Positions 55,536 through 62,312 of a stretch of DNA of 64,000 nucleotides are shown in pieces. The notes under the pieces are model-generated. The model was not told where the DNA came from. It did no database searches and saw only the letters and a list, made by a program, of their open reading frames with translations. Origin of the DNA: Bacilli bacterium (GTDB lineage: Bacteria; Bacillota_I; Bacilli_A; ML615J-28; CAG-313); NCBI GenBank assembly GCA_017501465.1, contig JAFVWY010000009.1, forward strand, positions 179,092 through 243,091, in the 5' to 3' direction. Numbering within the stretch: position 1 is the first letter of the stretch; each line of letters opens with the position of its first letter. The position numbers were made by a program, and so were the translations under genes.

Positions 55536-57497
55536 ATGAAAAAAATATTTAGATTATTTGTATCTTTATTAATATGCTTTTGTTTGACAGCAGTTAGTTT
55601 TGTAGTTTATGCTGATGGCGAAACGATAGAAGCTAGATGTGGAGAATCTTATTATAAGACTGATAAATTAGTTTCTTCACATACTTTAAAAGCTGGTGTC
55701 ACACATGAAAAATACATTGCTTATAGTAGTTCTGGCTTAAGCGGTTTTAATGCTGCTGGTAGTGGGGGTGGAGGATTGAATGTTCCTAACCAATTATATC
55801 CACAAAGTGTTAATGTTTTAAATGTTCCTAGTGGAACAGGCGCGAGAGTTGTAAACTGGACTAAGTCTTCATCTTATGGTTGGAAAAGAGGTACAGTGGT
55901 TGAACTTGCTAAGGATTTTGAAGAAAAAAATCCTGGTTGGATGGTTATTGCTGCCGTGAATGGTGATTTTTTTGATATAAATTCTGTTCATGCTCTACCA
56001 GAGACAACATCAGGCGCTTTTATTTCAAATGGTGATGTTTATAAAACTGTTGGTAGTACAGTAATCGGATTTACCAATGATAGTGGAACAAACACTTTAA
56101 TTGGTGATAAACCAATTGAATTTACAGATTACTTTATACTTACTTTATATAATAATGAAGGTAAGGTAATCGCTGAATATAATATTGATAATGTGAATCC
56201 TACATCAAATGTAAGTGGTTTGAGTTTATATTATTCATTCCCAACAATAAGAGAAGGGGAAGGAGCAACAGCTACTAGAGTTTATTCGGAAGCAACAATT
56301 CCTAATGGTGGCTATATTGTAAAAACTCCAATTAAATGTATTCCTTATTCTGGCGGAGATAATGGCTCATTCTTTGGTAAAGGTATTCAAACTTTAGTTT
56401 CTGAAGATACAGCGATTAATTATAATCAATTTGGTGTATATTCTGATAATCAAGAAATTAATCAAAATTTAAAATCTGCAGCAACTATTAGAGTTCAAAG
56501 AAATGCAATTGGAGCCTATGCTGATTGTGATAATGTATCAGGTACTGGTAATACACTTGTAAGAGATGGTAACCCTGTTGTAATAAATGATAAAAATCGT
56601 CACCCTAGAACTATGATTGGTGTTAAGGCAGATGGTACATTAGTGTTAGTAACGGTTGATGGAAGACATCCAGAAGTTGAAATGTATGGTATGACATTAG
56701 ATGAATTGTCTGCAGTAATGTATGCTCATGGATGTGTGGCTGCGTATAATATGGATGGTGGAGGTTCTACTACTGTTTTAATTAGAGATGGTGACAAATT
56801 AAAAGTTATGAATAATCCATCAGATGGTAATGAAAGAAGAGATTCTAATGCAATCTTAATTGTTGTTCCTGAAATTGAGTTAGTTTTATCTGATGTATTA
56901 GATACATCTTTAGTGATTAATGCACCTAAAAATTTAGATGATGTAATTGTGGAAAATATTTCTGTAACAATTAATAACCAAACATTTGATTTAGTTGATA
57001 GCTATAAAGTTGAAAACTTAGAATCTAAAAAAGAATACACAATTACTTATAGTTATGATCGTACATATGATGGAGTAACTGAAAGAATAAACGGTGACCC
57101 AATCGTAGTAACAATGGGAAAACATATTCCAACTATATCAAACGTAAGATATGATTATAAAGATAATACGTTAAAAGTTACTTTTGATATTAATGATCCA
57201 GATGAAGCTATTAATATCATGAGACTATATTATAATAATAAAAATAAAACAATTACTTCTAATGAAGTTATTATTGAAAATTTAACAAGTTTTGATCCTT
57301 CTACATTAAGAATAATTGCTCCTTATGAAATTGGTTCAATCACTAATTCAGTTATGTATATTACAATTAATGCTGAGGATTTTAAACAATTTGAAGTTGA
57401 AGAAGAAAAGAAGAGCGGTTGTCAAACAGGTGCTTATGTATCTCTTATGCTTACTTCAATGATTGGATTAGCTTATATAATAATTAAAAGAAAGTAG
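55536..57497 (+). CDS. Secreted NAGPA-domain phosphodiester glycosidase-like protein
   Basis: The frame is open from 55488, but that point is the -35 box itself; AAGGAG leads to the ATG at 55536 (653 residues). A signal peptide (about 1-27) and a C-terminal membrane helix (about 632-650) make it cell-bound. The NAGPA/DUF2233 domain covers about 60-440: 'AAVNGDFFDIN', 'RHPRTMIGVKADGTLVLVTV', 'GRHPEVEMYGMTLDEL', 'AYNMDGGGSTTVLIRDG'. Family members remove sugars linked by phosphodiester bonds or act in exopolysaccharide metabolism. One or two fibronectin-like beta domains follow. A wall-polymer substrate is inferred. Confidence 0.85.
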   Translation: MKKIFRLFVSLLICFCLTAVSFVVYADGETIEARCGESYYKTDKLVSSHTLKAGVTHEKYIAYSSSGLSGFNAAGSGGGGLNVPNQLYPQSVNVLNVPSGTGARVVNWTKSSSYGWKRGTVVELAKDFEEKNPGWMVIAAVNGDFFDINSVHALPETTSGAFISNGDVYKTVGSTVIGFTNDSGTNTLIGDKPIEFTDYFILTLYNNEGKVIAEYNIDNVNPTSNVSGLSLYYSFPTIREGEGATATRVYSEATIPNGGYIVKTPIKCIPYSGGDNGSFFGKGIQTLVSEDTAINYNQFGVYSDNQEINQNLKSAATIRVQRNAIGAYADCDNVSGTGNTLVRDGNPVVINDKNRHPRTMIGVKADGTLVLVTVDGRHPEVEMYGMTLDELSAVMYAHGCVAAYNMDGGGSTTVLIRDGDKLKVMNNPSDGNERRDSNAILIVVPEIELVLSDVLDTSLVINAPKNLDDVIVENISVTINNQTFDLVDSYKVENLESKKEYTITYSYDRTYDGVTERINGDPIVVTMGKHIPTISNVRYDYKDNTLKVTFDINDPDEAINIMRLYYNNKNKTITSNEVIIENLTSFDPSTLRIIAPYEIGSITNSVMYITINAEDFKQFEVEEEKKSGCQTGAYVSLMLTSMIGLAYIIIKRK

Positions 57498-57506
57498 GAA
57501 ATTAAT

Positions 57507-58583
57507 ATGTATAAAGATGTTACTTTAATGCATAGTAAAGCATTGCTTGATAAATCTGCAAATACGATAGATGCAACTATTGGTGTACTTCTTGATGACA
57601 ATAAGAATTTAGTTTATTCTCGAGTGTTTGATAAAGCTTTAAATCAAGTTTCTAAAAAAGTATATAATTATGCTCCTGTTGACGGAGGCAATGCTTTTAA
57701 GTCTGCTATCGCAGAATATTTTAAAGTACCATCTGATTATAGTATCTTAGCTACTCCTGGTGCTACAGGTGCATTAACTGTGCTTTTACAACATAAAAAA
57801 AGTACAAGTAATGCACTTGTTATACCAGAATTATCTTGGGTTAATTATCTTAAAATGGCTGAATTGAATGATTATGATATCTACTTTTATGATAATTTTA
57901 CTATGGAATTTGATTTAGAAATTTTCAACAAGTATGAAAATGTAGTTGTGGTGATTAATACTCCAGCATCTAATCCAATTGGAACGACATATACAAAAGA
58001 AGAATTAGATGTTTTTACTAGTAAAATTAATGAATATGAAAATGCTACTTGTATTTTTGATTTGGCTTATTATAGTTTTGATAGTAATCAAGAATTTATT
58101 TTTGAATATGGTGAAAAATTTCCATGTTATTTTGCGGTAACTTTTTCTAAAACATTAGGAGTTTATGGATTTAGACTAGGAGCTTTAATAAGTAGTCAAA
58201 AAGAATTGCTTGCGCCAATTGCTAGAGGTACTTGGAGTTCAATTAGCAATTTAGCTATTGAAGCATTTGTAAATTGTTGTGATTCTAGAGAACAGATGGA
58301 CATAGAAGTTGAACAAAATAAATTATTATTACAAGAAAGAACAAGTTATTTTATTAGTTTATTGGATGAATATAAGATTCCATATTACTCATTTCAAAAT
58401 GGTTTCTTTGTAACATTAAAATTTGCAAATCCAAATCCAGTTGTTGAATTTTTAATGCAAGATCATATATATACTATTAATTGTAACCATGGTGTAAGAG
58501 TTGCTGTATGCAGTTTAAATAAAAAAGAATTATTAAAAATAGCAAATAAGGTGAAAGAATTCATTCAAATTACTTGCATTTAG
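57507..58583 (+). CDS. PLP-dependent class I/II aminotransferase
   Basis: The 358-residue enzyme is of fold type I. 'ATPGATGAL' binds the cofactor phosphate, 'NTPASNPIGTTYTKEEL' contains the substrate-side Asn, 'FDLAYYSFD' supplies the Asp and Tyr, and 'TFSKTLGVYGFRLGAL' has the PLP-binding lysine and phosphate-binding arginine. It looks closest to aspartate/aromatic aminotransferases, with a short N-terminal arm, but the substrate cannot be assigned. It follows the NAGPA gene by 9 bp. The tRNA promoter lies over its last codons. Confidence 0.85.
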   Translation: MYKDVTLMHSKALLDKSANTIDATIGVLLDDNKNLVYSRVFDKALNQVSKKVYNYAPVDGGNAFKSAIAEYFKVPSDYSILATPGATGALTVLLQHKKSTSNALVIPELSWVNYLKMAELNDYDIYFYDNFTMEFDLEIFNKYENVVVVINTPASNPIGTTYTKEELDVFTSKINEYENATCIFDLAYYSFDSNQEFIFEYGEKFPCYFAVTFSKTLGVYGFRLGALISSQKELLAPIARGTWSSISNLAIEAFVNCCDSREQMDIEVEQNKLLLQERTSYFISLLDEYKIPYYSFQNGFFVTLKFANPNPVVEFLMQDHIYTINCNHGVRVAVCSLNKKELLKIANKVKEFIQITCI

Positions 58584-58602
58584 ATTTCGTTTGTGCTATA
58601 AT
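58574..58602 (+). promoter_or_regulatory. tRNA operon promoter
   Basis: TTGCAT (58574-58579), 17-bp spacer, TATAAT (58597-58602) with extended TGC. The -35 box overlaps the end of the aminotransferase gene. Confidence 0.82.
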
Positions 58603-58633
58603 ATAAAAGCACTAAAGGTAAATGAATACTTAT

Positions 58634-58716
58634 GCGGGTGTGGCGGAACTGGCAGACGCGCTAGACTTAGGATCTAGTTCCTTGGAGTGCAGGTTCGATT
58701 CCTGTCACCCGCACCA
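58634..58716 (+). tRNA. tRNA-Leu (anticodon TAG)
   Basis: Cloverleaf with acceptor GCGGGTG/CACCCGC, anticodon stem CTAGA/TCTAG with loop CTTAGGA, a long variable arm as expected for leucine, T-loop GGTTCGATTCC and encoded CCA. Confidence 0.95.
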
Positions 58717-58731
58717 TCTCATATGCTATTT

Positions 58732-58807
58732 GGTCCCATGGTGTAGTGGTTAACATGCCAGTCTGTCACACTGGAGATCGCGAGTTCAAGTCTCGTTGGG
58801 ACCGCCA
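58732..58807 (+). tRNA. tRNA-Asp (anticodon GTC)
   Basis: Acceptor GGTCCCA/TGGGACC, anticodon stem CCAGT/ACTGG with loop CTGTCAC, T-arm GAGTTCAAGTCTC, discriminator G and encoded CCA. Confidence 0.95.
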
Positions 58808-58815
58808 TTCTTGAT

Positions 58816-58892
58816 GCGCCCATAGTTCAATTGGATAGAATACTTGACTACGGATCAAGGGGTTAGGGGTTCGAATCCTCTTGGGCGCGCCA
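58816..58892 (+). tRNA. tRNA-Arg (anticodon ACG)
   Basis: Acceptor GCGCCCA/TGGGCGC, anticodon stem CTTGA/TCAAG with loop CTACGGA, T-arm GGGGTTCGAATCCTC, encoded CCA. A34 would be read as inosine after TadA editing. Confidence 0.95.
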
Positions 58893-58918
58893 TGTTATTA
58901 CAATTTAATCTTATTAAT

Positions 58919-58995
58919 CGGGAAATAGCTCAGCTTGGTAGAGCGCTTGGTTTGGGACCAAGATGTCGCAGGTTCGAATCCTGTTTTCCCGACCA
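58919..58995 (+). tRNA. tRNA-Pro (anticodon TGG)
   Basis: Acceptor CGGGAAA/TTTCCCG, anticodon stem CTTGG/CCAAG with loop TTTGGGA, T-arm CAGGTTCGAATCCTG, encoded CCA. Confidence 0.95.
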
Positions 58996-58998
58996 TTT

Positions 58999-59072
58999 GC
59001 GGGTGTAGTTCAACGGCAGAACCTCAGCCTTCCAAGCTGACTACGTGGGTTCGATTCCCATCACTCGCTCCA
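58999..59072 (+). tRNA. tRNA-Gly (anticodon TCC)
   Basis: Acceptor GCGGGTG/CACTCGC with one G-U pair, anticodon stem TCAGC/GCTGA with loop CTTCCAA, T-arm GGGTTCGATTCCC, encoded CCA. It is the last tRNA of the cluster, and the 245-bp repeat begins at its CCA end. Confidence 0.95.
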
Positions 59073-59315
59073 TTTTTTGAAATCTATAGGTCTTCTGAAT
59101 TGAGGATCTTTTTTTAATTTTTAAGGACTATTTTGCTTGAAATATAGTGAAATAGTCTCTTTTTTTACCTGTTTATGAAACATTTAGATTTAAAGACTAG
59201 GTGAGACTGACCACGGACTCGAACCATTAACTTACGGGATTCGAATGTTAGGTTCTGATGGGACTCGAACCTATAAGAGATAATGGTGGAAATAAATTTA
59301 TAAATAGCATATAAT
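59071..59315 (+). repeat. 245-bp boundary repeat, copy A
   Basis: This copy starts at the CCA end of tRNA-Gly and recurs at 62051-62294. In order it holds hairpin 1 (GGTCTTC/GAGGATC, 59089-59107, then T-run), hairpin 2 (GACTATTTT/GAAATAGTC, 59126-59157, then T-run), a core identical between copies (from 59172), three antisense T-arm-like motifs (59215-59225, 59236-59246, 59260-59271) and a TGGAAA-17-TATAAT promoter (59287-59315). The first hairpin also ends the tRNA operon. No gene is seen in the roughly 365 bp between tRNA-Gly and the XRE regulator. Confidence 0.85.
59287..59315 (+). promoter_or_regulatory. Promoter at the end of repeat copy A
   Basis: TGGAAA (59287-59292), 17-bp spacer and TATAAT (59310-59315), in the same place as in copy B. 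Confidence 0.55.
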
Positions 59316-59385
59316 ATAATTAGAATCTCGCTTGTATAGAATATATCTCTACAAATGGGGTATGGATTAAACATTGATTAGTTAG

Positions 59386-59409
59386 TATAATATTGTTGTA
59401 AGCTTACAA
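59386..59409 (+). promoter_or_regulatory. Second -10 box and 14-bp palindrome before the XRE gene
   Basis: TATAAT (59386-59391) is followed by the perfect palindrome TTGTAAGCTTACAA (59396-59409), which would lie at the transcription start. It is a likely operator for the XRE regulator encoded 28 bp downstream. Confidence 0.5.
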
Positions 59410-59436
59410 TATATGCAAAAAAGGAGAATAATTTAT

Positions 59437-60513
59437 ATGAATATAGGTTTAAAAATTAAACAGTTACGAAGAGAAAGAAACATTACTCAAGAAGAATTAG
59501 GTGAATTGGTTGGTTTAACAGCAAAGGCGATTTCTAGATGGGAAAATTCAGCATCATATCCTGATATTACATTATTACCGATTCTTGCAAATATTTTTGA
59601 AATAACTGTGGATGAATTACTTGATGTAGATATTTATAAAAAGGAACAAGAAATTAAAGAGATTCTTGAAGAAAATCACAAATATAAACATTTAGGTGAA
59701 GTAGAAAAATCTATAGAATTATTAAGAAACGCACTTTTGAAATATCCTAATAATTATAAAATTATGGAGGAGTTAGCAAGCTCTTTACATGGATTTTTCT
59801 ATGCCCAATACCCAAATAGAGTTGATGCATTAGATGAAATGATAACACTGTCTGAAAAAATATTAGAAAAGTGTATTGACGACGAATTAAGACATCACGC
59901 AATCCAAATATTAGTGCATGGTTATACTGAAAAAGGAGAAGTGGAAAAAGCCAAACAATTAGCTCTAAAGATGCCTGTATTTTATTGTTGTAGAAATGTT
60001 TTATTAGAAGATGTTTATAAAGGTGAAGAACTAGAAAAACATGTTAAGAGAAATGTTATTCTAATAACAGAGTGGTTCCAAGATGAAATATTAGTTTTGT
60101 CTCAAAATGTAGACGAAGAAACAAATATAAAACTTAGAATGAAATACATTGATTTAATGAAATTTGTATTTGAAAGTGATAATTGCGGATTCTATAATGA
60201 AAGAATATATAGAGCATATTTCAATATAGCGTTAAGTTATGCAAAACTTGATGATGTGGAAAATGCAATAGAAAATTTAATTAAATGTATTAAATCGGCA
60301 ATACTATTTGAGAAGAATGATAAAGTAAAATTAAATTCATTACTTTTAGATGGATTAGTAGTAGATAAAAACGAAACAACTTCTAATATGGCTATTAGTA
60401 CTTATCAAAGGATATATGATTGGGTAAATTCAAAATATTTTGATAAAGTTAGAAACAATTATAGTTTTAAAGAAGTTGAAAATTTATTAAATCAGTTAAA
60501 TAAAATATCTTAA
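59437..60513 (+). CDS. XRE-family HTH regulator with TPR-like C-terminal domain
   Basis: AAAGGAG points to the ATG at 59437, not the upstream ATG at 59413 (358 residues). Residues 1-60 are a Cro/CI-type helix-turn-helix ('IKQLRRERNITQEELGELVG', 'ISRWENSASYPD'). Residues about 75-350 are helical with TPR-like repeats ('KSIELLRNALLKYPNNYKIM', 'YTEKGEVEKAKQLAL'), as in peptide- or stress-responsive Firmicute regulators. It probably controls its own gene through the 14-bp palindrome, and may control the ATPase gene downstream, which has a separate promoter. Confidence 0.82.
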   Translation: MNIGLKIKQLRRERNITQEELGELVGLTAKAISRWENSASYPDITLLPILANIFEITVDELLDVDIYKKEQEIKEILEENHKYKHLGEVEKSIELLRNALLKYPNNYKIMEELASSLHGFFYAQYPNRVDALDEMITLSEKILEKCIDDELRHHAIQILVHGYTEKGEVEKAKQLALKMPVFYCCRNVLLEDVYKGEELEKHVKRNVILITEWFQDEILVLSQNVDEETNIKLRMKYIDLMKFVFESDNCGFYNERIYRAYFNIALSYAKLDDVENAIENLIKCIKSAILFEKNDKVKLNSLLLDGLVVDKNETTSNMAISTYQRIYDWVNSKYFDKVRNNYSFKEVENLLNQLNKIS

Positions 60514-60567
60514 TACAATAGTTTATAATATTTTTGTTATAAATTACGACTTTAAAATAACACCAAT

Positions 60568-60622
60568 ACCTTGCAACAAAATGCCTCAAAACCTTGCAAC
60601 AAAATAACTCAAATGCTTGCAA
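60568..60622 (+). repeat. 23-bp direct repeats leading into the ATPase promoter
   Basis: Two full units (60568-60590 and 60591-60613; 19 of 23 bases or more equal) and the start of a third bring TTGCAA to 60571, 60594 and 60617, exactly 23 bp apart. The third TTGCAA is also the -35 box of the promoter that follows. Confidence 0.75.
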
Positions 60623-60645
60623 TTTAAATTAAATTATTGTATAAT
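60617..60645 (+). promoter_or_regulatory. Promoter of the DUF4143 ATPase gene
   Basis: TTGCAA (60617-60622), 17-bp spacer, TATAAT (60640-60645). Confidence 0.75.
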
Positions 60646-60661
60646 TAAGTTGGTGATAAAA

Positions 60662-61942
60662 ATGAATTATAAGAAAAGAATAGCTGATAAAATATTAAAA
60701 GAGAAATTGGAAAGTTTTGGTGGTGTATTAATAGTTGGTCCAAAAGGATGTGGCAAAACTACAACAGCAAAATACTTTTCAAAAAGTTTCATTGAATTTC
60801 AGGATGAAGAAAATAGAGATAAATATTTGATGGTTGCTCAAACAAGTCCGAGTAAATTATTAATAGGAGAAAAGCCAAGGTTATTTGATGAATGGCAAGA
60901 TGCTCCAAAAATTTGGGGAGCTATTAGAAAATCAATTGATGATGAGCAAAAAACAGGATTATATATTCTAACTGGTTCTTCATCTAAAGATGTAAAGACA
61001 CCACATACTGGAACAATGAGAATCAGTAGAATGAAGATGTTACCACTCAGTTTGTATGAGTCAGAAGAATCAAATGGCGAAATTTCTTTAATTGAGTTGT
61101 TTAATAATCCTAATATGTTTGATGGATGTATTTCTGACCTAGATATTGATGGATTAATTAATGCTATTTGTCGTGGTGGTTGGCCGAGTTGTTTTAAAAT
61201 AAAAAAAGAAATTTTAAAGTTAAATGTTGCCAAGGATTTATTTTACCAAACTGCCCATGTGGATGCTTCAAGCATTGATGATGTAAAAAGAAATCCTATA
61301 TGGATGGAAACAATAATGAAATCATATGCAAGAAATCTATGTACTTTAAGTACAAATCAAACAATATATAAAGATGTAATAGCAAACTGTGAATTGTCTG
61401 AACGTACATTTAATGATTATTTATCAGTATTAGAAAAATTATATATAATAGAAGATATTGATGCATGGTGTCCTGCGATTAGATCTAAAACTTCTATTCG
61501 TTCTAGTAAAAAAAGAAATTTTATTGATCCTTCTATTGCTGTTGCAGCACTTGGTATTTCTCCAGAATATTTTAATTTGGATTTTAAAACATTAGGGTTT
61601 TTATTTGAGTCATTAGTTATTAGAGATTTAAAGATTTATTCTCAAACTTTTGATGGTAAAGTTTCTTATTATAGAGATAGATATGGATTAGAAGCTGATT
61701 GTGTTCTTCATCTTAATGATGGACGATACGCATTAATAGAAATTAAACTTGGCAGTAATGAAATTGAACTAGGTGCAAAACATTTAAACGAAATAGAGAA
61801 ATTAGTCAGAGAATATAACGAACATGAAAAACAATGCCCATTAAGATTACCAGATTTAAAAATAGTAATTACAGGTGGACAATATGGTTATAAACGTGAA
61901 GATGGTGTTTTTGTAATACCTATTGGTTGTTTAAAAAATTAA
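60662..61942 (+). CDS. AAA ATPase with DUF4143 and nuclease-like C-terminal domain
   Basis: GGTGATAAAA leads to the ATG at 60662 (426 residues; the frame is open upstream). Walker A 'VGPKGCGKTTTAKYF' (about 24-38), Walker B 'RLFDEWQDAPKIW' and the sensor 'LYILTGSSS' define the archaeal-ATPase-like AAA domain. The DUF4143 part has a winged-helix section ('ERTFNDYLSVLEKLYIIEDI') and then 'YYRDRYGLEADCVLHL' and 'YALIEIKLGS', the D..ExK pattern of a PD-(D/E)XK fold. Such proteins are common and scattered in genomes; some may act in toxin or defence modules, but the function is not established. It ends just before repeat copy B. Confidence 0.88.
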   Translation: MNYKKRIADKILKEKLESFGGVLIVGPKGCGKTTTAKYFSKSFIEFQDEENRDKYLMVAQTSPSKLLIGEKPRLFDEWQDAPKIWGAIRKSIDDEQKTGLYILTGSSSKDVKTPHTGTMRISRMKMLPLSLYESEESNGEISLIELFNNPNMFDGCISDLDIDGLINAICRGGWPSCFKIKKEILKLNVAKDLFYQTAHVDASSIDDVKRNPIWMETIMKSYARNLCTLSTNQTIYKDVIANCELSERTFNDYLSVLEKLYIIEDIDAWCPAIRSKTSIRSSKKRNFIDPSIAVAALGISPEYFNLDFKTLGFLFESLVIRDLKIYSQTFDGKVSYYRDRYGLEADCVLHLNDGRYALIEIKLGSNEIELGAKHLNEIEKLVREYNEHEKQCPLRLPDLKIVITGGQYGYKREDGVFVIPIGCLKN

Positions 61943-61995
61943 CCACATTTATTGTATTATTAATATAATTTAGTCATTACTGCTAAAAGTTGCGT

Positions 61996-62043
61996 CGTGA
62001 AACATATTGTAGTGTAAAAGCTTAAAATGAAACATTTGGTAGT
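61996..62043 (+). repeat. Short direct repeats between ATPase and copy B
   Basis: CGTGAAACATATTGTAGT (61996-62013) and AATGAAACATTTGGTAGT (62026-62043) are 30 bp apart and similar; GTCATTACT (61973-61981) and AGTAATGAC (62041-62049) form a 9-bp inverted pair around them. Confidence 0.5.
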
Positions 62044-62050
62044 AATGACA

Positions 62051-62294
62051 CATTTTCTGAAATCTATTAGTCTTCTGAATATGAAGGCTAATTTTTATTT
62101 TTATAGGGTATTTTAGCTAGTTTTAGTTAGAATACCTTATTTTTTATACATTTATGAAACATTTAGATTTAAAGACCTAAGGAGACTGACCACGGACTCG
62201 AACCATTGTTTTATGGGATTCGAATGTTAGGTTCTGATGGGACTCGAACCAATAAGAGATAAATATGGAAAATATTTGATAATTGTGATATAAT
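62051..62294 (+). repeat. 245-bp boundary repeat, copy B
   Basis: The same order of parts as in copy A: hairpin 1 (TAGTCTTC/GAAGGCTA, 62068-62090), hairpin 2 (13 bp, 62107-62136), the core (from 62151), T-arm-like motifs (62194-62204, 62215-62225, 62239-62250) and a TGGAAA-17-TATAAT promoter (62266-62294). The hairpin stems differ in sequence from copy A but still pair. No gene is seen in the 370 bp between the ATPase and the next ORF; all of it is repeat sequence. Confidence 0.85.
62266..62294 (+). promoter_or_regulatory. Promoter at the end of repeat copy B
   Basis: TGGAAA (62266-62271), 17-bp spacer, TATAAT (62289-62294), 18 bp before the start codon at 62313. Confidence 0.6.
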
Positions 62295-62312
62295 AAAATA
62301 TGGAGATTTGCT

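Noticed and set aside
58935-59117. 60-codon ORF across tRNA-Pro and tRNA-Gly
   Set aside because: It reads through two perfect tRNA genes in one frame; its 'protein' is translated tRNA sequence.
59201-59280. Complete tRNA gene(s) on the minus strand in the boundary repeat
   Set aside because: Only T-arm-like pieces occur; no anticodon arm, D-arm or paired acceptor stem could be assembled.
59165-59374. 69-codon minus-strand ORF inside repeat copy A
   Set aside because: It has no good ribosome binding site, lies over the T-arm-like motifs and the promoter, and is not kept in copy B, where the bases between motifs differ.
60568-60622. 23-bp repeats as a CRISPR remnant or plasmid iterons
   Set aside because: There is no unique spacer between units, only two and a half units, no cas or rep gene nearby, and the third unit is the -35 box of a promoter.
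59071-62294. Integrative element with its own integrase between the two repeats
   Set aside because: The 2.98-kb interval encodes only the XRE regulator and the AAA ATPase; no tyrosine or serine recombinase is present in the window outside the IS transposase.
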